From: AC-69 sp046728055
Lineage (GTDB): Bacteria; Actinomycetota; UBA4738; HRBIN12
Direction of reading: 5' to 3'
Assembly: GCA_046728055.1 (NCBI GenBank)
Contig: JBKPDU010000125.1
Location: forward strand, 1-13,055
DNA: 13,055 bases
In this document: piece by piece, positions 7,294 to 13,055 of the stretch
Numbering within the stretch: the first letter of the stretch is position 1
Layout: each line of letters starts with the position of its first letter
Program-made: the position numbers and the translations under genes
Notes under the pieces: model-generated
The model's database searches: none
Told to the model about the DNA's origin: nothing
The model's input: the letters and a program-made list of their open reading frames with translations, nothing else

Positions 7294-8331
7294 TCACGGC
7301 TCGACGACGACCTTCAGGCCCGTGCCGGTCCTCACCGTCTCGATGGCCTCGAGGACATCGGTCAGCGGCATCCGGTGCGTGATCAGGTCGTCGACGCGGA
7401 CGCCGCCGTTCGCGATCAGCGACAGTGCGTCCCGGTTGTGCCGGGGGGCCGATCCGTACGCTCCGAAGACCGAGAGCTCCCGGTAGTGGACGAGATTGGA
7501 GTCGAACCGGATCACCGAGTTGTCCTTGGGAAGCCCGCCGAACAGTGAGATGCGACCGCGGGGGGCGGTCATCTCGAGCGCCTGCTCCTGCGCTTGACCG
7601 ACGCCGGTCGCGGTGATGACCACGTCGGCGCCACGTCCCTCCGTCAGCTTGCGCACCGCGTCGATCGGGTCGTCCTTCGAGCCGTCGATCGCCGCATCGG
7701 GCTCGGCCCGGGCGGCCAGATCGAGTCGATCCTGGTTGATGTCGACGAGCATCACGGTCCTCGCGCCACGCGCTCGTGCCAGTCGAACGTGGAGACAGCC
7801 GATCGGCCCGGCCCCCAGGACGGCGACGGCGTCGCCCTGTCCCACCCGGGCGATCTCCTGTCCATTCAGGACGCACGCGAGTGGCTCCGTCAAGCTCGCA
7901 GCCTCGAACGGCACGTGATCGGGGATGCGGTTGACCCCATCGCGGTCGAGGACCTTGGGGGGCACCTGCATGAACTCGGCGAAGCCGCCATCGTATTGAT
8001 ATCCGATCGACTCCAGGTCTTCGCAGACCGTCTCCTGCCCTCGCCTGCAGTAATGGCACACGCCACAGGGGATGGCCGCGATGATCTGCACGCGATCGCC
8101 GACGGACCAGCCGTGGACGTCCCGCCCGATCTCTGCGATCTCGCCGGCGACCTCGTGGCCGAGGACGCGCGGCAGCGAGATGTGGTGATGTCCGAAACGG
8201 AAGATCTTGGCGTCCGTTCCGCAGGTCGAGCACGTTCGAACCCGGATGACGAGTCCTCCCGGACCGGCCTCCGGGATCGGGCCGTCCTCGATCCGGAGGT
8301 CGCCCGGCGCATACAGGCGGGCAACCTTCAC
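7294..8331 (-). CDS. Zinc-dependent medium-chain (polyol-type) dehydrogenase
   Basis: The 345-aa protein is a medium-chain alcohol/sorbitol dehydrogenase. Residues C37, H59 and E60 (CSTCGTD and LGHEVAGEI) are positioned for catalytic zinc, and C89, C92, C95 and C103 (CGVCHYCRRGQETVC) for structural zinc. The Rossmann motif GAGPIG spans 173-178, and Asp197 at the end of the second strand (MLVDINQ) points to NAD+ rather than NADP+. In the operon it sits between EIIA and the sugar kinase, so it most likely oxidises the hexitol phosphate delivered by the PTS to a ketose phosphate, the task performed by the unrelated MtlD in classical mannitol operons and by GatD in galactitol operons. Its ATG overlaps the EIIA stop (ATGA). 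The exact hexitol cannot be read from sequence. Confidence 0.93.
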   Translation of the reverse strand: MKVARLYAPGDLRIEDGPIPEAGPGGLVIRVRTCSTCGTDAKIFRFGHHHISLPRVLGHEVAGEIAEIGRDVHGWSVGDRVQIIAAIPCGVCHYCRRGQETVCEDLESIGYQYDGGFAEFMQVPPKVLDRDGVNRIPDHVPFEAASLTEPLACVLNGQEIARVGQGDAVAVLGAGPIGCLHVRLARARGARTVMLVDINQDRLDLAARAEPDAAIDGSKDDPIDAVRKLTEGRGADVVITATGVGQAQEQALEMTAPRGRISLFGGLPKDNSVIRFDSNLVHYRELSVFGAYGSAPRHNRDALSLIANGGVRVDDLITHRMPLTDVLEAIETVRTGTGLKVVVEP

Positions 8332-8777
8332 GACTTCGCCTCCCCGTCCAGACTAAGCAGCGAGAGCACATCCTCGGGCCTTTCGGCGGAGCGAAGACGT
8401 GCCGCCTGTTCGGGCACCGTGAGGACCCGGGCTAGATTCGCGAGCACCCCCACGTGTTCGTCGCCGACGGCCGCGATCGCGACGCAGACGATCACCTCGC
8501 CGTCGTCCCAGGCCACGCCGTCCGGGAACTGGAGGAAGGCCAGCATCGTCTCGCGGATCCACCGCCGGCTCTCGTCCGTCCCATGCGGGATGGCGAATCC
8601 CTCTCCCAGTGAGGTCGAGATCTGCTGTTCTCGCTCCAGCATGGCGTCGACGTATGGAGCCTCGACCGCTCCGATCTCCACCAACACCTGGCCGGACAGC
8701 CGGACAGCCTCGAACCGGTCCGCGGCTCGCAGGCCGAGGCGGATTCCGTCACGAGGAAGAAGAGCGCCCATGGTCAT
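8328..8777 (-). CDS. mtlF: PTS mannitol/fructose-type EIIA component
   Basis: EIIA accepts phosphate from HPr and passes it to EIIB. The 149-aa protein has the canonical active site GEGFAIPHGTDE with His65, at the usual position for mannitol-type EIIA, and the family length. ATG 8777 overlaps the EIIB stop codon (ATGA); a second ATG at 8771 is also possible. The open frame extends to 8912, but that part lies inside the EIIB gene and is Arg/Gly-rich, so it is rejected. It is encoded as a separate polypeptide rather than fused to EIICB as in E. coli MtlA. Confidence 0.95.
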   Translation of the reverse strand: MTMGALLPRDGIRLGLRAADRFEAVRLSGQVLVEIGAVEAPYVDAMLEREQQISTSLGEGFAIPHGTDESRRWIRETMLAFLQFPDGVAWDDGEVIVCVAIAAVGDEHVGVLANLARVLTVPEQAARLRSAERPEDVLSLLSLDGEAKS

Positions 8778-9082
8778 CCCTCGAGCGCCTTCCCCTCCCG
8801 GATCGCCTCGACGACCCGGTCGAACGCCGGGTCGCCGAGGAACATGTCGAACGGTACGACGACCTTCCCGGGAGCCCGGTCGCGAGCCGCCTTCATGAGC
8901 CCCCGGTGGCACACGATCACATCGACATCCGAGGGGATGCGACCGACGGCCGAGTGTTCGACCGCGACGTTCGTCCCCGCCAAGCGCTGGCGGAGCTGGC
9001 TCACCAGGAGCACGCTGCTGCCCATCCCCGCCTCACACGCCAGGACGATCTTCCGTACGTCGCTGCCGAGGATGGTCTCCAT
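8774..9082 (-). CDS. PTS mannitol-type EIIB component
   Basis: EIIB carries the phosphate to the sugar bound by EIIC. The 102-aa protein has the phosphocysteine loop ACEAGMGSSVL with Cys16, and the family's VIVCHRGL and VPFDMFLGDPAFD segments. ATG 9082 shares one base with the EIIC stop (TGATG). The reading frame stays open far upstream through the EIIC gene, but that portion is Arg/Gly-rich shadow coding. Short separate EIIB proteins of this length occur where MtlA is split. It lies between EIIC and EIIA, matching the order C-B-A of the fused enzyme. Confidence 0.95.
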   Translation of the reverse strand: METILGSDVRKIVLACEAGMGSSVLLVSQLRQRLAGTNVAVEHSAVGRIPSDVDVIVCHRGLMKAARDRAPGKVVVPFDMFLGDPAFDRVVEAIREGKALEG

Positions 9083-10230
9083 CACGCAGTCGCCGGAGCC
9101 GAACCCGTGATGGCCGTGTCGGGAATAACCACCTCGTCCTCTTCGCGCACCGTCGCCTTCAGGAGAAGAGCATTGACCGCGAGCGAGACCGCGGCTGCCA
9201 CCCCGACCCCCGCCAGCATGCCGAAGTGACCTCCTTTGGGTGTTACCGCGAAGTACGCGAAGATGCTGCCCGGCGAGGGCGTCGCCGTCAGCCCCGCCCC
9301 GGTCACGAGGAAGGTGAAGACCCCAGCCATGCCACCCGCGATCATCCCCAGGATCAGGATCGGACGCATCAGCACGTACGGGAAGTAGATCTCGTGGATG
9401 CCTCCGAAGAAGTGGATGATGATGGCTCCAGGCGCCGAGGGTCGAAGAGACCGGGGTCCGAAGAACCAGTACGCGAGTAGCAGGCCCAGTCCGGGACCGG
9501 GGTTCGTCTCGATCATGAACAGGATTGACTTCCCCTCCTCCGCAGCCTCCGCGACGCCGAGCGGCGCCAGGACGCCGTGGTTGATGGCGTTGTTCAGGAA
9601 CAGGACCTTTGCCGGCTCGACGATGATCGACGTGAGCGGAAGCAGCGTGTTGTCGACCAGGAAGTCCACGGCGTCGCCGGCGGCGCTCGAGAGCACCGCG
9701 ACCGGCGGTCCGATCACCCAGTACGCGAGGATCGCGAGGATCGCCCCGAGGATCCCGGCCGAGAAGGTCCCCACGAGCATCTCGAACCCAGTCCGGACCC
9801 GATGCATCACCGCCTGGTCGAACTGCTTGATCAGCCAACCGCCCAGCGGGCCCATGATCATGGCGCCGAGGAACATCGGGGTCCGGACCAGTTCGCCCCC
9901 GACCTCGGTTCCGACGGACCCGCCGATCGCAACGCCCGCGGTGGCGATCGCCCCCACGACTGCGCCGCGCTGTCCGTGGATCAGGTACCCGCCCGTGTAG
10001 CCGATCAGGATGGGCAGCAGGAAGAAGATCATCGGATCGACGAGCTGGCCGAGATCCTCGTTGGGGATCCACCCCGTCGGGATGAAGAAGGCGGTGATCA
10101 GCCCCCAGGCGAGGAACGCGCCGATGTTCGGGATCACCATCGCGGCGAGGAATCCGCCGAATCTCTGAACCCTTGACCGCCACCCTCCGGCCGCGTGCGT
10201 CGGGGCCGGGACTGGCATGGACATGGACAT
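9082..10230 (-). CDS. mtlA: PTS mannitol-type EIIC permease
   Basis: EIIC is the membrane channel that binds and translocates the hexitol. The 382-aa protein has several hydrophobic segments and the diagnostic MtlA motifs: FGGFLAAMVIPNIGAFLAWG near the start, IMGPLGGWLIKQFD, FLNNAINHGVLAPLG with His219, and IIHFFGGIHEIYFPYVL with Glu280, equivalent to the substrate-binding GIHE of E. coli MtlA (Glu257). Length matches the C domain alone, ending with a short polar tail where E. coli would continue into the B domain. ATG 10230 is preferred, with an AGGGGG run about 9 nt before it; in-frame ATGs at 10224 and 10218 are alternatives. It is preceded by a 96-nt leader after the regulator gene. Confidence 0.96.
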   Translation of the reverse strand: MSMSMPVPAPTHAAGGWRSRVQRFGGFLAAMVIPNIGAFLAWGLITAFFIPTGWIPNEDLGQLVDPMIFFLLPILIGYTGGYLIHGQRGAVVGAIATAGVAIGGSVGTEVGGELVRTPMFLGAMIMGPLGGWLIKQFDQAVMHRVRTGFEMLVGTFSAGILGAILAILAYWVIGPPVAVLSSAAGDAVDFLVDNTLLPLTSIIVEPAKVLFLNNAINHGVLAPLGVAEAAEEGKSILFMIETNPGPGLGLLLAYWFFGPRSLRPSAPGAIIIHFFGGIHEIYFPYVLMRPILILGMIAGGMAGVFTFLVTGAGLTATPSPGSIFAYFAVTPKGGHFGMLAGVGVAAAVSLAVNALLLKATVREEDEVVIPDTAITGSAPATA

Positions 10231-10326
10231 CGCTCTCTACCCCCTCTTCTGGCTCTGCCAGATTCCGATGCGGACCTCCCCACGGCGAGGGTCCGCGACA
10301 TCCGAGAACCCTTCCTCATCACCTCC
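10231..10326 (-). promoter_or_regulatory. Leader between regulator and EIIC genes, with hairpin
   Basis: The 96-nt spacer contains a 7-bp perfect inverted repeat, GCGGACC (plus strand 10270-10276) and GGTCCGC (10290-10296), with a 13-nt loop; three further base pairs can form beyond a bulge. No T-tract follows, so it is not a classical terminator. It could adjust mRNA stability or relative expression of the regulator and transporter genes. An unusually strong ribosome-binding match, GGAGGTGA, lies at 10326-10319 directly after the regulator stop, yet no good start codon sits at normal distance. Confidence 0.4.
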
Positions 10327-11085
10327 TCATGCCAGCACCACCTCGACGCCCGCCTCCTCGAGTGCGCGGCGGGCGATCTCGGCCAGCCCGGCATCGCTGA
10401 TCAGCACGTCGAACTGGTCGACGGCCGCGAATCGGACGGCCGACTCCTCACCGAGCTTGGTGTGATCCGCGAGAACGACCGCCTGCGCGGCCCCCAGACA
10501 GATGGCGTGCTTCACGGCCGCCTCGGCAGGGTCCGGTGTCGATAGGCCCCGCTCGACGCTGAACCCGTTGGTCCCGAGGAAACCGACGTCGACCCGAAGA
10601 TCAGCCAACTGACGCAGGGCCCAGTCATCGACGTTCGCAAGCGTGCGCGTCCGCACGCGCCCCCCGATCACGTAGAGATGGAGGCCGGGTCGGGCGGCGA
10701 GCTCCAGCGCGACCGCCACCGAATGGGTGAACACGGTCAGCTCTCGACCGGGGAAGATCCGGGCAAGTGCGAGCGTGGTGGTGCCGGCGTCAAGAAACAC
10801 CGACCCGTGCTCGGGAACGAAGGACAGCGCCGCCTCGGCGATCGCAGCCTTCTCGCTGGCCATGGCGCCGGCCTTCTCGGCCACCGCCGGCTCGGAGCGG
10901 AACCGCTGGATCGAGATCGCCCCACCGTGCACCCGCCGAAGGAAGCGGTGGCGCTCGAGCTCGGTCAGGTCCCGACGGATGGTCTCGGGCGTGACGCCGA
11001 ACTGGCTCGCCAGCTCGGTGACATCGCCGCGACCCCGCTCCTCGATAAGGGTGGCGATCTCATGGCGTCGTTCCACCGCGTACAC
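10327..11085 (-). CDS. DeoR-family transcriptional regulator
   Basis: The 252-aa protein has the DeoR N-terminal winged helix-turn-helix (RRHEIATLIEERGRGDVTEL, then FGVTPETIRRDL and FLRRVHGGA) and the C-terminal sugar-phosphate sensing domain (FLDAGTTTLALAR, YVIGGRVR, GFLGTNGF, VLADHTKLG). Such proteins usually repress a neighbouring sugar operon and release DNA when they bind a phosphorylated sugar. The frame is open up to 11250, but the promoter at 11117-11145 lies inside that extension and the extra residues look random. I therefore place the start at GTG 11085, with a G-rich stretch a few bases before it; GTG 11076 is equally possible. It is first in the operon and is probably autoregulated. 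Confidence 0.93.
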   Translation of the reverse strand: MYAVERRHEIATLIEERGRGDVTELASQFGVTPETIRRDLTELERHRFLRRVHGGAISIQRFRSEPAVAEKAGAMASEKAAIAEAALSFVPEHGSVFLDAGTTTLALARIFPGRELTVFTHSVAVALELAARPGLHLYVIGGRVRTRTLANVDDWALRQLADLRVDVGFLGTNGFSVERGLSTPDPAEAAVKHAICLGAAQAVVLADHTKLGEESAVRFAAVDQFDVLISDAGLAEIARRALEEAGVEVVLA

Positions 11086-11116
11086 GAGCCAACCCCCCAA
11101 CGTGGGTTCGTGTGGG

Positions 11117-11145
11117 AGTACACCCGAATAATCCCGATTTGTCAA
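11117..11145 (-). promoter_or_regulatory. Promoter of the PTS operon
   Basis: On the minus strand TTGACA (11145-11140) is followed by exactly 17 nt and then TGTACT (11122-11117). This is a full match to the -35 box and four of six bases of the -10 box. Transcription would begin near 11109, giving a leader of roughly 25 nt to GTG 11085. The spacer holds a direct repeat, CCCGAAT and CCCGATT on the plus strand, a candidate operator for the DeoR-type regulator. Confidence 0.7.
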
Positions 11146-11248
11146 CACCAAAGGCCGAAACAAACAGAATCGGAAGCCCCCAGAGGGCCAAAGAGGAAGA
11201 GCCCACTGTGCGACATGGCCGCGATCGGAACGTCGAGGACAGCCCTGC

Positions 11249-11326
11249 ATCGGGCTCGACGGCTATCCGCAGACCTTGATCATGTGGTGCGACTTCGACC
11301 GGGAGTGCGTACGGGTCAACTGCTGA
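11249..11326 (+). pseudogene. Remnant of a PPOX-class (flavin/F420) oxidoreductase-like gene
   Basis: A 25-codon plus-strand stretch reads IGLDGYPQTLIMWCDFDREC then VRVNC and a TGA at 11324-11326. It resembles the early strands of pyridoxamine-phosphate-oxidase-fold proteins, in which a D-G-x-P stretch is followed by a hydrophobic strand, W-x-D-F/Y-D-G-E and VRVNT. Upstream sequence has no matching start and the rest of the domain is absent after the stop, so it would be a relic near the right junction. Identification is from memory of the family pattern and is tentative. Confidence 0.35.
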
Positions 11327-11619
11327 GATCCCGATGGGACGCGTGTAGCACCGGCCACGGCTGAGCGTCCCCGGGTCCAGGGACAACGCGAAGGTTCGCG
11401 CACCGAGCAGTGCCGCCCGGCTTCCCCTGGTCCGCTAACTTGGCTCCACGTACAGGTTATTGGACCTTCCCATGGCGCGATACCGACTGGGGTCATATTG
11501 ACAAGCAAATCTGTGGTAGCGCACACCCGAACTCTGATCTCGGACAGGCGGCCCGGCGGTCCCGCAACGGCCCCGCGGCGGTCCCGCGAAACGCCGGGAA
11601 TCATCGCGTAACGAACGAA
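11327..11619. other. Spacer left of the right junction
   Basis: I see no intact gene. Part of it (from 11435) is an open minus-strand extension of the second recombinase frame beyond the tRNA core, which is chance read-through. From about 11565 it resembles the left edge of the window (about 165-215), consistent with both being right-hand ends of related elements. Confidence 0.4.
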
Positions 11620-11642
11620 TCCTGAAGAGAACGAATCGCCTG
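11620..11642 (+). repeat. 23-bp element-end arm repeat, copy 2
   Basis: Identical to 216-238 and set 46 bp left of the second core. Confidence 0.7.
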
Positions 11643-11688
11643 CTCACCGGCCGGATTTGGCGTGTCCTCGCACGCAGGCAAAGTGGGG

Positions 11689-11740
11689 TGCATCGAATTC
11701 CTAAACCGCGTGTCGCAGGTTCGATTCCTGCCGGGGGCAC
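11689..11740 (+). repeat. 52-bp direct repeat, copy 2: attachment-site core with 3' half of tRNA-Arg(CCT)
   Basis: Identical over 52 bp to 284-335. Identity stops at GGGGGCAC: this copy continues TGAC where copy 1 continues CAAC, so only copy 1 encodes the CCA end. The bases flanking the core differ on both sides, showing that the repeat boundaries are sharp. Like copy 1, it lacks the tRNA 5' half, so it is an internal junction rather than the intact target gene. Confidence 0.85.
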
Positions 11741-12456
11741 TGACAAAGGGGACGACGTGCCGTCCCCGCTCACGGGCAGGAGCTCCAGAGCAAGCGTCGC
11801 CCGCGCCTTGAGCTCGCTCCGATCTGGCTCGTAGGTGGCCCGGAAGTCGAGAGCAGCGAGCATCTCCCGGAACGACTCGTCCGCGAGGAGCGCGGCATCG
11901 ACGTCCAGCTGCGGGAGCAGGTCGACGAGCTCCTGGGCCTGTTCGCGATCGGGCTTCGCCGCGACTGCCCGCTCGGCAGCCTGGAGCTCGCGCTCGCGCC
12001 GTGCCTTCAACGCGGCCAGTTCGCGGAGGCGGCTTCGGATCTCAGCGCCTGCGTCCGTATCGGCCTCCAGGGCCTCCAGGTGGGACACCTGTCGTCGGAT
12101 CCGGGCAGCCAGCTCGGTCAGCTCCGCCTTCAGCCGCTCGGCTTCGTCGTGGTGCGCGTCCCGCTCCGGATCGGTCTCCTCCAGAGCTCGCGCGAGGCCT
12201 TCCCTCCTCCCCGGTCCGAACAGGTACGTCCGGAGGAACTCGATCACGCGCCCGACGGCGCGGTCCTCCCTCAGGTAGACCATCCTCGGGTGCTCGGATG
12301 CGACGAGGGTGGTCTGGCGACGCGCGGTCTGGCAGACGTAGTAGGAGACCCCGTGGCGCTCGCGCCCGTGCATCCGCAGACCGCACGCCCCGCAGCAAAC
12401 TCCACCACTTGACGGGACACGACCCGATCCTCTTGGGTTCGGGTATGGTTCGGATA

Positions 12457-13055
12457 CTAGGGAGCCATATCCTGCTCCGTCAGAGTGCCCACCCGAATCG
12501 CCGTGATCTGTCGCGAACCCGCTTCAGCCGTCAATCCACCCGGACCGGTGTTCGAGTAGCAACTCAAGGTCAGCGTCCCTGGAGCAGTTAGCTCCGTCGT
12601 GAGCGTCAGCGCGATGGTGGTGGCGCTTGCGCCCGACGGTTGGTCCGGAGACGTGAACCTGAACGGGTCGATCCGAGCGAGGTACGGTGGACTGAATTCG
12701 TTGGGACCTCCGAGATAGCAGAGCACCGGGATCGAACCAGTTGAATACGGATTCCCCACGACAACATTGCCGGTTATGACGTACTTTCCTGCTGGAACAT
12801 CGCGCTGCAAGATGACGGTCGGCGGAGTCGTGGTCGGTATGGTGACCGTATCGTTCTCCTCGACACTAAATGCTTCGCCACCTGGTTCGCCTTGTGGCCC
12901 CTGCGGGCCCTGAGGACCCGGTGGACCTGCTGGTCCTTGAGGACCTGTTTGGTTCCACGACAGCAATGTCTCGTTCGGATCGCACGTCTGGCCAGCCTCT
13001 ATGTCGATGACGCGAAGGTTCCCATGCCTCGTGTCATAGCACCCGTGGATGATGC
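12457..13055 (-). CDS. Collagen-like repeat protein, 5' end beyond window
   Basis: The last 199 codons of a gene whose start lies past the right edge. The visible part begins IIHGCYDTRHGNLRVIDIEA, continues CDPNETLLSWNQTGPQG, then has about seven GXY triplets (GPQGPAGPPGPQGPQGPQ followed by GEPG), and ends in a roughly 135-residue Thr- and Gly-rich, probably beta-structured domain stopping at 12457-12459. The Cys-Tyr segment, the LSWNQTGPQGPAG junction and a short collagen stretch form a combination common in actinobacterial secreted or surface proteins. GXY repeats form triple helices, and the C-terminal domain may trimerise. A signal peptide cannot be checked because the N-terminus is missing. 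It lies beyond the second junction, so it belongs to the neighbouring element or to the host. Confidence 0.85.
   Translation of the reverse strand, partial: IIHGCYDTRHGNLRVIDIEAGQTCDPNETLLSWNQTGPQGPAGPPGPQGPQGPQGEPGGEAFSVEENDTVTIPTTTPPTVILQRDVPAGKYVITGNVVVGNPYSTGSIPVLCYLGGPNEFSPPYLARIDPFRFTSPDQPSGASATTIALTLTTELTAPGTLTLSCYSNTGPGGLTAEAGSRQITAIRVGTLTEQDMAP

Larger units (their letters stand above)
336..11740. mobile_element. Candidate integrated island unit between tRNA-Arg repeats
   Basis: The segment begins after one 52-bp core and ends with the identical second core. Next to its left core lies a recombinase remnant on the minus strand, the arrangement expected for an element whose integrase gene abuts its attachment site. 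Cargo includes a reductase, a HEPN-type protein and a complete PTS operon. I see no conjugation, replication or phage structural genes, so if it moved, it moved as a small cargo island. With its recombinase broken it is probably immobile now. The boundaries are seen; the mobility history is inferred. Confidence 0.55.
11435..12440 (-). pseudogene. Second large serine recombinase, C-terminal remnant
   Basis: The frame preserves the recombinase zinc ribbon (CCGACGLRMHGRERHGVSYY followed by VC), a helical segment VGRVIEFLRTYLFGPGRREG, a long coiled coil (about LARALEETDPERDAHHDEAE to AAERAVAAK) and the family's end domain (LLADESFREMLAALDFRATY). It then enters the tRNA core as SVPPAGIEPATRGLG and reads through to a TAG at 11435-11437. 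The true C-terminus is probably near the core (about 11740). Upstream of about 12430 the family resemblance stops, just before the collagen-like gene, so the resolvase catalytic domain and the recombinase domain are missing. It differs clearly from the left remnant in zinc ribbon and coiled coil. Unlike that copy it has no internal frameshift. Confidence 0.8.

Noticed and set aside
7594..8898. 434-aa plus-strand frame opposite dehydrogenase and EIIA
   Set aside because: Shadow frame; no recognisable motif, low-complexity Arg/Ser/Pro tail.
9083..10183. Long N-terminal extension of EIIB in the same frame
   Set aside because: It overlaps the EIIC gene and is Arg/Gly-rich; EIIB proteins are about 100 aa and a coupled ATG exists at 9082.
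11086..11250. 55-residue N-terminal extension of the DeoR-type regulator
   Set aside because: It contains the promoter, does not resemble family N-termini, and the helix-turn-helix begins right after GTG 11085.
11498..11503. TTGACA as a second promoter
   Set aside because: At 17 nt downstream the sequence is GCACAC, not a -10 box, and no gene follows on the plus strand.
1..13055. CRISPR array, rRNA gene or conjugation genes
   Set aside because: No regularly spaced repeats, rRNA-like blocks, relaxase or type IV secretion motifs were seen.

Overview
The window looks like chromosomal accessory DNA of a high-GC actinobacterium, probably an uncultured soil lineage. The base composition is GC-rich, several genes start with GTG, and the right edge carries a GXY-repeat collagen-like protein with the SWNQTGPQGPAG-type junction I associate with Actinomycetota. 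The class-level placement is an inference.

Layout. A perfect 52-bp direct repeat occurs at 284-335 and 11689-11740, 11,405 bp apart. It carries the 3' half of a tRNA-Arg(CCT), from the anticodon loop through the T-arm to the acceptor strand, without the 5' half. A second 23-bp repeat lies about 45 bp to the left of each copy. Immediately right of each copy, on the minus strand, is the C-terminal part of a large serine recombinase whose reading frame runs into the tRNA core. The two recombinases differ in sequence, and both lack the N-terminal catalytic domain. This is best read as two internal junctions of a tandem array of elements that used the same tRNA gene, with the 336-11740 segment being one whole unit.

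Unit contents, left to right: a frameshifted recombinase remnant (240-1300, -); a RibD/DHFR-like reductase (1410-1991, +); a small uncharacterised gene with a damaged 5' end (1973-2320, -); a 429-aa protein with a C-terminal HEPN-type RX4H motif (2573-3862, +); a possibly decayed patch (3863-4202); then, on the minus strand, an eight-gene sugar-alcohol phosphotransferase (PTS) operon (11085 down to 4203); and finally a promoter and a remnant of a PPOX-like gene before the right junction. Beyond that junction lie the second recombinase remnant and the collagen-like gene, which runs off the window.

The operon reads deoR-type regulator, EIIC, EIIB, EIIA, zinc alcohol/polyol dehydrogenase, PfkB-family sugar kinase, HPr, EI. 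It encodes every step of a PTS relay: PEP to EI His190, HPr His15, EIIA His65, EIIB Cys16, then sugar carried by EIIC. It also encodes a dehydrogenase and a kinase to feed the product into glycolysis and a regulator to control the set. Five of the gene joints overlap (TGATG, ATGA, ATGA, 8 nt, GTGA), indicating translational coupling. A TTGACA-N17-TGTACT promoter sits just upstream of the regulator. Together this is a self-sufficient, mobile-looking hexitol-uptake cassette that would not need host EI or HPr.
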